Shown: positions 1-8,179 of the stretch, piece after piece
Numbering within the stretch: the first letter of the stretch is position 1
Layout: each line of letters begins with the position of its first letter
NCBI GenBank assembly: GCA_041396705.1
Contig: JAWKYB010000028.1
Span: 1-41,455 of the forward strand
Length of the DNA: 41,455 nt
Origin: Alphaproteobacteria bacterium
Lineage (GTDB): Bacteria > Pseudomonadota > Alphaproteobacteria > CALKHQ01
Direction of reading: 5' to 3'
Notes under the pieces: model-generated
The model's input: the letters and a program-made list of their open reading frames with translations, nothing else
Database searches by the model: none
Told to the model about the DNA's origin: nothing
Translations under genes and position numbers: made by a program

Positions 1-1
1 G

Positions 2-1066
2 TTGCACATCCGTGTCGCCGCCATCCGGTCATGCTGGCACTTGCTTCCGGCCGTCGCCTGGGCGGTTGCCACCGCCGGCGCCTGGCCACATGCGTCGCAC
101 GCACAGCCGTTGCTGGCGGAGGTCTGGGCCGACGCCGACATGGCATTGGCCGGCGAGACCGTGACGTTCGCCAGCAGCGACCCCTTCTCGCTGCACGACG
201 CCGCGGCCGGGACGGCGCTGCCGCGCGATGTGCAGGCGACCCTGTTCGTTCCGGATGAAGCCGGGGCGGCGCGGCCGGTGCCGGCGGTGGTGCTGCTGCA
301 TGGCGCCGGCGGGGTGCAGGCGGTGCGCGAGACCACCTATGCGCGCCAGCTGGCGGCGCAGGGTATCGCGGCGCTGGTCCTCGATGTCTTCGGCAACCGG
401 CGGGACGTCGCGACCGGCTTCACCGCGCGCGTGCTCAACATCACCGAGGCGATGTTCCTGGCCGATGCCTATGGCGCCTTGCGCTATCTCGACGCCAGGG
501 CCGACGTCGACGGCGAAAGGGTCGCTCTGGTCGGCTTTTCCTATGGCGGGATGGCGACGGTCTACGCCGTCTATGCGCAGGTGGCCGAGATCTTCGCGCC
601 CGGCGGGCCGCGCTTCGCCGGTCATGCGGCCTACTACGCGCCGTGCATCGCGGAGTTCGAGCGCGTGCAGACCACCGGCGCGCCGGTTCTTATGATGTGG
701 GGCACCGCCGACGCGATTGTCGATCCGGACCGGTGCGCCGAGACGATAGCCGACCTGCGCGCTGGCGGCAGTGCGGTCGAGGCGATCGCGTTCGATGGCG
801 CGTTCCACCAGTGGGACGGCGGCTTCGCCACGCCGCGCACCATCGGGCGGGACCTGTCGCCGTGCGCGCTGCGGGTGGCGGCCGATGCGACCACGCGCGA
901 CGTGCGGCTCGGCCTGGAAATGAACGGGCCGCTGACGCGCCGGGCGATCCTGGCTACCTGCGTGCGCAACGAGCCGTACATGATCGGCGCCGACGACGCC
1001 GTCCGGGCGCAGTCGACCGCGGCGCTGAGCCGGTTCCTGAACGCGACCTTCGCGCTGCCGCAATAG
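2..1066 (+). CDS. Secreted dienelactone hydrolase-like alpha/beta hydrolase
   Basis: The protein is an alpha/beta hydrolase of the dienelactone hydrolase family, about 354 residues from a TTG at base 2; the true start may lie outside the window. Residues 8-35 look like a signal peptide ending in a Ser-His-Ala-Gln cleavage region, so it is probably periplasmic. The fold shows LLHGAGG (residues 98-104, oxyanion region), the nucleophile elbow GFSYGG with Ser180, a TADAIVDPD acid segment (Asp237 or Asp241) and GAFHQWD with His269. Classical dienelactone hydrolases use Cys as nucleophile; the Ser here points to an esterase or peptidase-like relative. The substrate is unknown. The next gene converges on it, with 73 bases between that hold nothing recognisable. 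Confidence 0.85.
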   Translation: MHIRVAAIRSCWHLLPAVAWAVATAGAWPHASHAQPLLAEVWADADMALAGETVTFASSDPFSLHDAAAGTALPRDVQATLFVPDEAGAARPVPAVVLLHGAGGVQAVRETTYARQLAAQGIAALVLDVFGNRRDVATGFTARVLNITEAMFLADAYGALRYLDARADVDGERVALVGFSYGGMATVYAVYAQVAEIFAPGGPRFAGHAAYYAPCIAEFERVQTTGAPVLMMWGTADAIVDPDRCAETIADLRAGGSAVEAIAFDGAFHQWDGGFATPRTIGRDLSPCALRVAADATTRDVRLGLEMNGPLTRRAILATCVRNEPYMIGADDAVRAQSTAALSRFLNATFALPQ

Positions 1067-1139
1067 CAGCGGCGGCCGAAGCGGCGGATCGAGTCCGTCG
1101 CCCCGGCCGCCGCGCACGGCCCCAGGGAGGGGGGTGGGC

Positions 1140-1601
1140 TCAGTTGTCGCCCGGTCCCTGATCGGGCGTGCCGTCGTCGTCGCCGCCACCGTTGCCGCCG
1201 CCGCCGTTGTCGTCATTGGCATCGTGATTCGGGCCGTCGTCGTTGCCGCCGCCGCGCCCGCCATGGTCGTCGTTGGCGTCGTGGTTCGGGCCGTCGTCGT
1301 TGCCGCCGCCGCGCCCGCCGTGATCGTCGTTGGCGTCGTGGTTCGGGCCGTCGTCTGCCCCGCGCTTGCCGCGAGTCGTGTCGTCCTTGCCATGGCCGCC
1401 GCCGTGCCCGCCGCGATCATCGTTTGCGTCGTGGTCGGCGCCGTCGTCCGCACCGTTCTTGGCAAAGGCCTGCGCTGACTTGACGCTTAGGCCATCGCTA
1501 TCGCGGGTCACGGTCACCGGTGCGCTGATCAGCGCGGCAAGGCCCAGAACGCCGGCGGCTGCAATCGTCCCGGCCTTCAACAGAGTCCGCAGAGAAGTCA
1601 T
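1140..1601 (-). CDS. Secreted Asp/Gly/His-rich tandem repeat protein
   Basis: About 153 residues, read from the ATG at 1601 because a signal peptide follows directly (MTSLRTLLKAGTIAAAGVLG, cleavage probably near residues 30-45). The rest is almost entirely low complexity: 19-residue units built from DDGPNHDANDD followed by Gly-rich HGGRGGGN, at least three near-identical copies and a more diverged first one. Acidic Asp/Asn with periodic His suggests metal (calcium or transition metal) binding, but no named domain is recognised. It is transcribed divergently from the ECF sigma/anti-sigma pair, which makes it a plausible regulon member. Function unknown. Confidence 0.7.
   Translation of the reverse strand: MTSLRTLLKAGTIAAAGVLGLAALISAPVTVTRDSDGLSVKSAQAFAKNGADDGADHDANDDRGGHGGGHGKDDTTRGKRGADDGPNHDANDDHGGRGGGNDDGPNHDANDDHGGRGGGNDDGPNHDANDDNGGGGNGGGDDDGTPDQGPGDN
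1187..1400. repeat. 57-bp tandem repeats inside the Asp/Gly-rich gene
   Basis: Near-identical units start at 1230, 1287 and 1344, exactly 57 bases apart, with diverged partial units on both sides. Each encodes 19 residues of the repeat protein on the minus strand. The near identity of neighbouring units suggests recent expansion by slippage or unequal recombination, so copy number may vary between strains. Confidence 0.85.
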
Positions 1602-1699
1602 CGTCTTGCTCCGATCGTTGGTCGTTTGCACTGTCGGGGGCGGTTCGCGGGCCGCCGTGATTGCAATCGGGCCGACAACACGACCGCCGGCAGAAATCG

Positions 1700-1727
1700 T
1701 CCTCGAATGAAAAATTTTTATTTCGGG
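1700..1727 (-). promoter_or_regulatory. Candidate promoter in the AT-rich divergent spacer
   Basis: The 200-base spacer between the repeat protein and the sigma factor holds an AT-rich island, unusual in this genome, including a ten-base A5T5 palindrome at 1710-1719. Read on the minus strand it has CCCGAAATAAA at 1727-1717, which resembles the GGGAATAAA type -35 element reported for several alphaproteobacterial ECF sigma factors, and a CGAT about 17 bases further on. The -10 match is poor, so this is only a candidate. Confidence 0.3.
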
Positions 1728-1801
1728 ACGAAGTGGCCGATGGCCGGTGTTATTCGAGCAGGAACGACATCGAACCAACGGTGCGGAGGCGGGGAGGACC
1801 G

Positions 1802-2297
1802 GTGGACCGGGCGCTTGCACAGGAACTTGTCGCGCTGGTGCCGCAGATGCGGCGGTTTGCGCTGTCGCTGACCGGCTCTGCGGCCGAAGCCGACGACGTG
1901 GTGCAGGGTGCGGTGGAACGCGCCATTCGCCACATCGACCTGGCAGCGCGGGACGAGACTGGACTGGCTCTACCGCATCGTGCAGAATCAGTTCCTCAAC
2001 TCGGTGCGGTCGGAGCGGGTTCGCGCACGCCATGGGAACGAGACGAGCAGGGTGCAGGAAACGGCGACAGATCCGCGCCGCAGCATCGAGGCCAGGCTGA
2101 CGCTGGATGCTGTGCAGGCGGAGTTGCAGTCGCTGGACCCGGAGCAGCGGGCGGTGCTGGTGCTTGTCTGCGTGGAAGGGCAGTCCTACGCCCAGGCTGC
2201 CGCGACGCTTGGCGTTCCGGTCGGCACGGTGACCAGCCGGCTGGGGCGGGCGCGGGCGCATCTCAAGCACGTGCTCTACGACGAGCCGGGCGTTTAG
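1802..2297 (+). pseudogene. ECF sigma factor (sigma-70 family), frameshifted
   Basis: This is a small ECF RNA polymerase sigma factor split between two frames. The first frame starts at GTG 1802 behind a good ribosome site (GGGGAGGACC) and encodes region 2.1-2.2 (FALSLTGSAAEADDVVQGA). The sequence then continues in another frame from 1941 with TRLDWLYRIVQNQFLNSVR (rest of region 2) and region 4 (LDPEQRAVLVLVCVEGQSY, then VGTVTSRLGRARAHLK). Family members read D-x-WQ-x-GTRLDSW here; loss of two bases from a TGTG run near 1940 explains the shift. The usual Ser before Trp is also missing. It could be a real pseudogene, an assembly error, or, less likely, a recoding site. The downstream anti-sigma gene is intact. 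Confidence 0.75.
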
Positions 2298-2316
2298 CCG
2301 GCGGACGACGGAGGCG

Positions 2317-2949
2317 ATGGTGAGCGAAGACCGGATGACTGCGATGGACGACGAGGCCCGGATTGCGGCCCTGCTCGACGGGTCGCTCGACCCGGCGGTG
2401 TCGCAGCGGGTCGAGGCCGAGGTGGCGCGCAGCCCGCGCCTGCTGCAGATGCTGGGCGAGTTCGCGCTGCTGAACTGCACCCTGCGGCGGACGGTGACGG
2501 CGCCGTTTACCGGACGCAAGCCGGCGTCGGCGTTCATCGGAGGCGGCGGCAGCGTCGTCCGCGGTCCGTGGCGTCGGGCCCTGCCTGCGATGGCGGCGAG
2601 CGTGATTGCGCTGGCCGCGGCGGCCGGCGGTTTTTTCGGCGGCCGCGCCGACGGCGAGGCGGCGCTGGAGACCGCCTATCTCGAGGTCTATGAGGCGCGC
2701 GAGCAGACGCTGGACCGCGCGCTCGAAGCATCGGCCAGCGGCGAGGCGGTGGCCTGGGCCAAGCCGGGCACCAGCTGGACCCTGGAGATCACGCCGATCC
2801 GCACCTACCGCTCGGCCGACGAGCGCTGGTGCCGCGAGTACCGCTCCGCCGAGGAAATCGGCAGCGTGCTCGAGGTGAGGCTGGGCGTCGCCTGTCGCGC
2901 CGGCGACGGCCACTGGCAGACCCAGATGGAGCAGATGGTCGAGAGCTGA
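2317..2949 (+). CDS. Putative membrane anti-sigma factor
   Basis: A 210-residue protein starting at ATG 2317 behind GGAGGCG, 19 bases after the sigma factor stop, so almost certainly co-transcribed. The N-terminal part (about residues 10-60) is helical and acidic, with DDEARIAALLDGSLDP, as in anti-sigma domains that bind their sigma factor in the cytoplasm. One transmembrane helix spans about residues 88-108 (ALPAMAASVIALAAAAGGFF), followed by a 100-residue outer domain with no recognised sensor motif. No zinc-binding HxxxCxxC is visible. The role is inferred mainly from position and architecture. Confidence 0.65.
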   Translation: MVSEDRMTAMDDEARIAALLDGSLDPAVSQRVEAEVARSPRLLQMLGEFALLNCTLRRTVTAPFTGRKPASAFIGGGGSVVRGPWRRALPAMAASVIALAAAAGGFFGGRADGEAALETAYLEVYEAREQTLDRALEASASGEAVAWAKPGTSWTLEITPIRTYRSADERWCREYRSAEEIGSVLEVRLGVACRAGDGHWQTQMEQMVES

Positions 2950-2965
2950 GCCGGGCTGCGCCCGC

Positions 2966-3940
2966 TCAGCCGCACAGGATCCTCAGCAGGCGCTCCAGCT
3001 CGCGACCCTGCTTCTCGACGATCTGCTGCGCTTCGTCCTTCAGCGCCTGGATGTTGCCGGCATTGGCCGCGTCCATGTCGTCGAGCGCGAGATCGAGGTC
3101 GGTATCGAAGCGGAAATACCGCTGGTCCTGGCCGGCATCGCTGTCCGGCAGGATCTGGCGCAGCTGATAGTCCGCGGCATCGGCCGCGCCGTCCATCATC
3201 ACGCTGATGATCGGCCTGATCCAGCCGATCGCGCCCCAGTCCTTCGCATCGTCATAGGGGATGCGCCGCGTCGCGGTGCCGGTGCCGAGCGAGACGACGA
3301 TGATGTCCTCGTGCCTGGCTCCGTGCGCATAGGCCTCGACATAGGCGCACATGCCGGGGTTGTTGACGAAGACCCCGCCGTCGACGAGCACGCGGCGCGA
3401 CGTGTTCGACGCCATGCCCTTGACCACGGCCGGCTCGAAGAAGGTCGGCGCGGCCGACGTCGCCCGGGCGACGTCGCGCAGATAGTGGTTGCGATCCTTC
3501 TTTTCGCGCGCCCGGCGGGTCTTGAAGAAATAGGGTTCGCGCCGCTCGATGTCGTAGCTGGTCACCACGATCGGCACGAGACATTCGGCCAGCGTCGCGT
3601 CGCCCAGATACTGCTTCAGCAACCGCTCGAGCGGCCGGTGGTCGTACTGCTCGTCGGTGGCGCCGCCGACCGACGTGATCCCGCGCCAGAGCGAGCGGTG
3701 GAAGATCTCCGCACCGCGTTCGACATAGAACGCCAGCATTTCCGCGGCGCTATAGCGCGGCTTGTCGTCGGCCTTGGGTGCGCTGAGGCCGGTGGCGAGG
3801 ATGCCGCCGGTCGACGTGCCGACCATCAGGTCGAACATCTCGGCGATGCCGCGTCCGGCCTCCTCCTCCAGATATTGCAGCAGAACGCCCGGGATCACCC
3901 CGCGAATGCCGCCGCCGTCGATCGAGAGCACCTTGAACAT
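2966..3940 (-). CDS. Patatin-like phospholipase
   Basis: Patatin-family lipid acyl hydrolase of 324 residues. The start at 3940 is chosen for the strong ribosome site (GGAGGAGGCGGGCC) and because the family N-terminus begins there. Family signatures are complete: oxyanion loop DGGGIRG (residues 8-14), nucleophile GTSTGG with Ser43, and the dyad aspartate in VDGGVFVNNP (Asp187). There is no signal peptide, so it acts in the cytoplasm or at the inner face of the membrane. It resembles the short patatins that also serve as CBASS effectors, but no cyclic-nucleotide synthase lies beside it, so lipid turnover is the simpler reading. Confidence 0.9.
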   Translation of the reverse strand: MFKVLSIDGGGIRGVIPGVLLQYLEEEAGRGIAEMFDLMVGTSTGGILATGLSAPKADDKPRYSAAEMLAFYVERGAEIFHRSLWRGITSVGGATDEQYDHRPLERLLKQYLGDATLAECLVPIVVTSYDIERREPYFFKTRRAREKKDRNHYLRDVARATSAAPTFFEPAVVKGMASNTSRRVLVDGGVFVNNPGMCAYVEAYAHGARHEDIIVVSLGTGTATRRIPYDDAKDWGAIGWIRPIISVMMDGAADAADYQLRQILPDSDAGQDQRYFRFDTDLDLALDDMDAANAGNIQALKDEAQQIVEKQGRELERLLRILCG

Positions 3941-4103
3941 GGCCCGCCTCCTCCGCCGATCGCGCATGCTAGGCCGTCGCCCCGGCGCCCGCATGTGGCC
4001 TTCGGCACAGCGTAGCGCCGGCCGCCCGGGCTTGCGCGAAAAGGCGGCGGCCGCGGCGGCGGCGCATGCTATGTAGGCCGCGGGACAGCCAGCGCGGGGC
4101 GGC

Positions 4104-5066
4104 ATGAACGACAGCTGGGTCGGCATCGTCAACTATCTGGTCTCGCTGGGGACCGTCGGCGGCATCTATGCCGTGGTCGCGCTCGGGCTCAACGTGCAGT
4201 GGGGCTTCACCGGCCTGTTCAACGCCGGCATCGCGGGCTTCTATGCCATCGGCGCCTATGTCTCGGCGATCCTGACGACACCGGAGTCGGCGAACCATCT
4301 GGGCGGCTTCGGGCTGCCGGTGGCCGCGGGCTGGGTGGCGGCGATGGTCGCGGCGGGCCTGCTGGCCTGGGGGGTCGGCGTGGTCTGCATCAGGCTGCGC
4401 AGCGACTATCTGGCGATCGCGACCATCGGCATCGCCGAGATCCTGCGCCTGGTGCTGAAGAACGAGCTGTGGCTGACCAACGGCCCGCGCGGCATCCAGC
4501 GCATCCCGCGCCCGTTCGAAAGCCTGGGCCCGCCCTATGCCGACCTGGCTTATCTGGGCCTGATCGCCGCAATCGTCCTGCTGCTGTTCCTGCTGCTGCA
4601 ACGCGCGTCGGCCTCGCCGTGGGGGCGGACGATGCGCGCGATCCGCGAGAACGACGTGGCGGCGGAAGCGGTCGGCAAGAACGTGATCCGCTTCCGGCTG
4701 GAGGCGTTCATCGTCGGCAGCATGCTGATGGGGCTGGGCGGCGCGATGCAGGCGCACCTGACCAAGTTCATCGGCGTCGAAGCGACCGAGCCGCTGATGA
4801 CCACCTTCCTGGTCTGGGTGATGCTGATCATCGGCGGCAGCGGCAACAACCTGGGTGCGGTGTTCGGGCCGTTGCTGATCTGGGCGATCTGGTCGGCGAC
4901 CGAGCTGGTGACCGCCCAACTGCCGGCCGACTGGATCACGCGCGCGGCCTATATCCGCATCTTTCTGATCGGCCTGCTGTTGCAGATCGTGCTGCAGCGC
5001 TTCGCGCGCGGACTGTTTCCGGAGCGGGTGCCGAAGGCGGTGCGCCGCGAGGTCGGCGCCGGCTGA
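4104..5066 (+). CDS. Branched-chain amino acid ABC transporter permease LivM-like
   Basis: A 320-residue inner-membrane permease of the LivM family, with about eight to ten hydrophobic segments. It carries the family hallmarks: FTGLFNAGIAGFYAIGAY near residues 36-53, LRSDYLAIATIGIAEILRLV, TNGPRGIQRIPRP, and the ATPase-coupling loop WGRTMRAIRENDVAAEAVG. The C-terminal LVWVMLIIGGSGNNLGAVFG also fits. Such proteins import leucine, isoleucine, valine, urea or short amides with LivH, LivF, LivG and a binding protein. None of these partners is nearby: patatin lies upstream in the opposite direction and a kinase converges downstream. The solute is therefore undetermined. Confidence 0.88.
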   Translation: MNDSWVGIVNYLVSLGTVGGIYAVVALGLNVQWGFTGLFNAGIAGFYAIGAYVSAILTTPESANHLGGFGLPVAAGWVAAMVAAGLLAWGVGVVCIRLRSDYLAIATIGIAEILRLVLKNELWLTNGPRGIQRIPRPFESLGPPYADLAYLGLIAAIVLLLFLLLQRASASPWGRTMRAIRENDVAAEAVGKNVIRFRLEAFIVGSMLMGLGGAMQAHLTKFIGVEATEPLMTTFLVWVMLIIGGSGNNLGAVFGPLLIWAIWSATELVTAQLPADWITRAAYIRIFLIGLLLQIVLQRFARGLFPERVPKAVRREVGAG

Positions 5067-5087
5067 ACCTTGGCCAGCCGGGTGCGG

Positions 5088-6398
5088 CTATGACGCCAGG
5101 CTGAGACGGCTGCCGGCCGCCGCGGGTGCCGGGGCGCGCAGGCGATAGGCGGGGAACACCAGCCGCGCCGTCGTGCCGTCACCGTTGCGGCGGTCGAGCA
5201 GCAGATCTGCGCCGTGCATCCGGGCCAGCCTGTCGACGATCGGCAGACCCAGGCCCATGCCTTCGTGGGACCTGGCGTCGCCCTCGTCGGCCTGGACGAA
5301 GGCCCGCTTCAGCTCCTCGATCCGCCGGGTGTCGACGCCCCGGCCCTGGTCGTGCACCGCCACCGTCAGGCCGCGCTCGACATCCCGCTCGATGGCAATC
5401 CGCACCGTCGCGTTGCAGTGCGAGAACTTGATCGCGTTGTCGAGAAGTTGCGCGACCATGTGCTCGAACTGCCCGCGGTCGGCGTACAGCCACGCGGCCG
5501 GGCCGCACTCCTCGAATTGGACGGTCACGTCGCCGCGGCCGGTGACCGGCAGGACCGTCGCCGCGACGGCGCGGACGATGTCGAGCGGGTCGAACGCAGA
5601 CTCGTTCAGCTCGAACTCGTCGGCCGCGGCGCGGGCGTAGGTGAGGATCCGCTCCACGGTCTGGTGCAGGCGGGTGCCGCAGCTGTGGATCGATTCGACG
5701 AACTCGCGATAGCGCGGATTGCCGATCGGGCCGTGGATCTCGGCCTCCATCAGCTCGCACAGGCCGAGTATGCCGGTCAGCGGCGTGCGCAGCTCGTGGC
5801 CGGCCATCGACAGGAACCGGTGCTTGGCGGCCTCGGCATCGGCCGCCAGCCGCTCCGCCCGTTGCACGCGGGCCGACGTGTCGGCCCTGGCTTCCAACAG
5901 GCTGCGCCGCAGCGCCATCTCGGACGTGATCGAGGCGGCGACGTCCTTCAGCCGGCCGATCAGCGCGGGGCTCAGCCCCGCGGGCCGCGGCGCGAAGTCG
6001 ACCATGCACAGCGTGCCGAGCCGCACGCCTTCCGGCACGGTCAGCGGAAAGCCGGCATAGAAGCGCAGGTGCATCTCGCCGGTGACCAGCGGGTTGTCGG
6101 CGAAGCGCGGATCCTGGGACGCGTCGGGCACGATCAGCGGGTCGCTGCGCATGATCGCGTGCTGGCAGAACGAGATGTCGCGCGGGGTCTCGGCCACATC
6201 CAGGCCAACCTTGGCCTTGAACCACTGGCGTTCCTGGTCGATCAGCGAGATCAGCGCGACCGGAACCTCGGCCAGCTCCGCGGCCAGTCTCACCAGACGG
6301 TCGAACGCCGGCTCCGCCTCGCTGTCGAGGATGCGATAGCTGCGCAGGACGGCAAGCCGGTAGTCCTCGTTGAACGGCAATGGACAGCCATTCTGCAT
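5088..6398 (-). CDS. GAF-domain sensor histidine kinase
   Basis: A soluble 436-residue two-component kinase. Residues 25-165 form a GAF domain of the type starting YRILDSEAEPAFDRLVRLAA, with ISFCQHAI and LRFYAGFPL. A short coiled linker (about 165-195) leads to the HisKA phosphoacceptor box AGHELRTPLTGIL with His201. The ATPase domain has the N box QLLDNAIKF (Asn321), G1 box DQGRGVD (350-356) and G2 box GMGLGLPIV (380-388). No transmembrane segment is present, so it senses a cytoplasmic or diffusible signal. No response regulator lies beside it, making it an orphan kinase. Its stop is 21 bases from the livM stop (convergent). Confidence 0.93.
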   Translation of the reverse strand: MQNGCPLPFNEDYRLAVLRSYRILDSEAEPAFDRLVRLAAELAEVPVALISLIDQERQWFKAKVGLDVAETPRDISFCQHAIMRSDPLIVPDASQDPRFADNPLVTGEMHLRFYAGFPLTVPEGVRLGTLCMVDFAPRPAGLSPALIGRLKDVAASITSEMALRRSLLEARADTSARVQRAERLAADAEAAKHRFLSMAGHELRTPLTGILGLCELMEAEIHGPIGNPRYREFVESIHSCGTRLHQTVERILTYARAAADEFELNESAFDPLDIVRAVAATVLPVTGRGDVTVQFEECGPAAWLYADRGQFEHMVAQLLDNAIKFSHCNATVRIAIERDVERGLTVAVHDQGRGVDTRRIEELKRAFVQADEGDARSHEGMGLGLPIVDRLARMHGADLLLDRRNGDGTTARLVFPAYRLRAPAPAAAGSRLSLAS

Positions 6399-6501
6399 TC
6401 CGCTGACCGAAGTCCTTAATCGTCGGTTGCAACCCGATGGGTATTACGAGGCATACAGACGAATGGTTTAGCTGGGATTAGCGCGTGCGACGCCTTGTCC
6501 C

Positions 6502-7440
6502 TCAGGGGTGCTCGCCGAGGACGGCCGCCGGGTCGAAGCCGCACTCGGCGGCGATCCGCCCGAATGCGTCGGCGAAACCCTGTAGCGGGAAGCGGTGGGT
6601 CGCCGGCGCGCCGGTGCCGGTGTCGACGGTTACCGCGACCTCCGCGCCGGTGCCGAGAGCCCGGGCCACCGGCGCGATCGACAGCGGCACGAACGCATAG
6701 CCGTTGCGCAGCGCCATCGGAAACGTCGTGCCGTCGATGGCGATGGTGACGCGGGTGTCCTCGGCGATGTCGTCCGCCGGGTCGAAGCGGATGTGGTTGT
6801 CGAACACCAGCAGCCACAGGCCGTCGTCCGGGTCGGACTCCGCTGCGCGGCTGTAGGCGCTGCACGACCACGAGCCGTCGTCGCGCGGGGACGTCACCGC
6901 CGTCCAGGTGTCGGCGTAGCGGCCCAGCACCAGCCGGTCGGGACGGTAGGCCGCGGTGCCGGGACAGCCGCCGTCGCTGACCGCCGGGAAAAAGAAGCTG
7001 CGCCGGTCCGGCCCTGCGGCCTGGCTCTCGATGCCGTTGCGCGCACTGGCCTCGTAGCGCTCGCAGCCCGGCGCGATCGCCAGCCTGATCTCGGCGCCGA
7101 ACTCCGGCTCGGGGATCAGGCCGGCATGCCGGGCCGCCATGCAGATGTTGCTGCCCGCGGCATAGGTCCAGCTGCCGGCGACGCCGCCGATCGTCTGCAA
7201 CAGCGTGCCTTCGTAGGGCTGCGGCGCATCGGGAGCGGCCAACTCGTCGGTGAGTTCGGACAGGTCGAGCAGCAGGCCGCCGCGCGGCGGCCCCCAGGTG
7301 CAGGTCAACGTGGCCGTTTCGCTTGGCGGCGGCGGATAGTCGTTCAGCGTGCGCGCGCACGGATCGGCCGCGGCCGACCGCGCCCAGCTGGCGCAGCTTC
7401 CCGCGATCAGGGCGGCCAGCAACGCGAGACGCACGTTCAC
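6502..7440 (-). CDS. Secreted protein with LCCL-like N-terminal segment
   Basis: A 312-residue exported protein with a signal peptide (residues 1-25, ending Ala-Ala-Ala-Asp). After a Cys-containing segment it has GSWTYAAGSNICMAARHAGLI at about residues 89-109, which matches the core of LCCL domains (G-x-x-x-Y-x-x-x-S-x-I-C-x-AA-x-HAG). The C-terminal part, with RVTIAIDGTTFPMALRNG and a Ser/Cys-rich middle, is not recognised. Its stop lies 61 bases after the aldolase start direction changes nothing: the aldolase gene is upstream on the same strand and ends only 7 bases before this start, so the two may be co-transcribed. Function unknown; a binding role in the periplasm is only a guess. Confidence 0.65.
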   Translation of the reverse strand: MNVRLALLAALIAGSCASWARSAAADPCARTLNDYPPPPSETATLTCTWGPPRGGLLLDLSELTDELAAPDAPQPYEGTLLQTIGGVAGSWTYAAGSNICMAARHAGLIPEPEFGAEIRLAIAPGCERYEASARNGIESQAAGPDRRSFFFPAVSDGGCPGTAAYRPDRLVLGRYADTWTAVTSPRDDGSWSCSAYSRAAESDPDDGLWLLVFDNHIRFDPADDIAEDTRVTIAIDGTTFPMALRNGYAFVPLSIAPVARALGTGAEVAVTVDTGTGAPATHRFPLQGFADAFGRIAAECGFDPAAVLGEHP

Positions 7441-7447
7441 CGCCCGC

Positions 7448-8179
7448 TCACAGGGTCCGGTATTCCGGCTCCTCGCGGTCTAGGATGCGCTTGATCGCGT
7501 CGAAGTGCAGCGTCACCTGCTGTTCCTCGCCCTCGATCTGGGCGACCGACTGGTCCAGGATATGCTCCGGCAGCCGACGCAGCGGCTTGCCGGTCGACAT
7601 CGCCAGCACCTGCACCTGCGCCGCCCGCTCCAGGTAGTAGAGCGTGTCGAAGGCCCAGGCCATGTTGCGGCCGGTGACCATGACGCCGTGGTTGCCCATC
7701 ATGCACACCGGCTTGTTGCCCATCGCCCGGGCGATGCGGTCGCCCTCGTCGTCCGACAGGGCGACGCCGTTGAATTCCTCGTCATAGGCGATGCGGTCGT
7801 GGAAGCGCAGGCTGGAGATGTAGGTCGGCTCCAGCCGTCCGTTGTCCAGGCAGGTCAGCGCGGTGGCATAGGGCATGTGGGTGTGCAGCGCGGCGGTGGC
7901 GTGCGGCAGCCGCGCGTGCAGCCGGCCGTGGATGTGGAACGCCGTCGGCTCCACCGTGTGCTTGCCGCTGACGATGCGGCCGTCGACGTTCAGCCGCATC
8001 ATGTCGCCCGCAGTCAGTTCCGACCAGTGGAAGCCCTGCGGGTTGATCAGATACTCGGTGCCGTCGTCGTTGACGGCCAGGCTGAAGTGGTTGCAGACGC
8101 CCTCGTTCAGGCCCAGCCGGCAGGCCCAGCGCAGGGCGGCGGCCAGGTCGATGCGGCCCTGGCGTTCGCGTTCATCCAT
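7448..8179 (-). CDS. Class II aldolase/adducin family protein
   Basis: A 243-residue class II aldolase/adducin-fold protein, the family of fuculose-1-phosphate aldolase, ribulose-5-phosphate epimerase and methylthioribulose-1-phosphate dehydratase. The metal site is present: His99 and His101 in ALHTHMPYA and His164 in MGNHGVMVTG, with the conserved Glu77 in VEPTA. It starts at ATG 8179, overlapping the end of the PqiA-like gene by eight bases, so the two are translationally coupled. It looks like the broad group of uncharacterised proteobacterial members rather than the sugar-phosphate aldolases. The substrate cannot be named from sequence. Confidence 0.88.
   Translation of the reverse strand: MDERERQGRIDLAAALRWACRLGLNEGVCNHFSLAVNDDGTEYLINPQGFHWSELTAGDMMRLNVDGRIVSGKHTVEPTAFHIHGRLHARLPHATAALHTHMPYATALTCLDNGRLEPTYISSLRFHDRIAYDEEFNGVALSDDEGDRIARAMGNKPVCMMGNHGVMVTGRNMAWAFDTLYYLERAAQVQVLAMSTGKPLRRLPEHILDQSVAQIEGEEQQVTLHFDAIKRILDREEPEYRTL

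Noticed and set aside
1187..1400. CRISPR-like array
   Set aside because: The 57-base units are in-frame coding repeats without unique spacers.
1140..2537. One long minus-strand protein of 465 residues covering the repeat protein and the sigma gene
   Set aside because: The upstream part is antisense to the sigma/anti-sigma genes and lacks motifs; a proper signal peptide begins at the internal ATG at 1601.
2966..3940. Patatin as a CBASS antiphage effector
   Set aside because: No CD-NTase, ubiquitin-like transfer or other defence gene lies beside it; its neighbours are an anti-sigma factor and a LivM permease.
7448..8179. Class II aldolase as part of a DHAP shunt with the MtnK-like kinase
   Set aside because: The aldolase is over 11 kb away, on the other strand, coupled to a PqiA-like gene, and no mtnA or mtnP is present.
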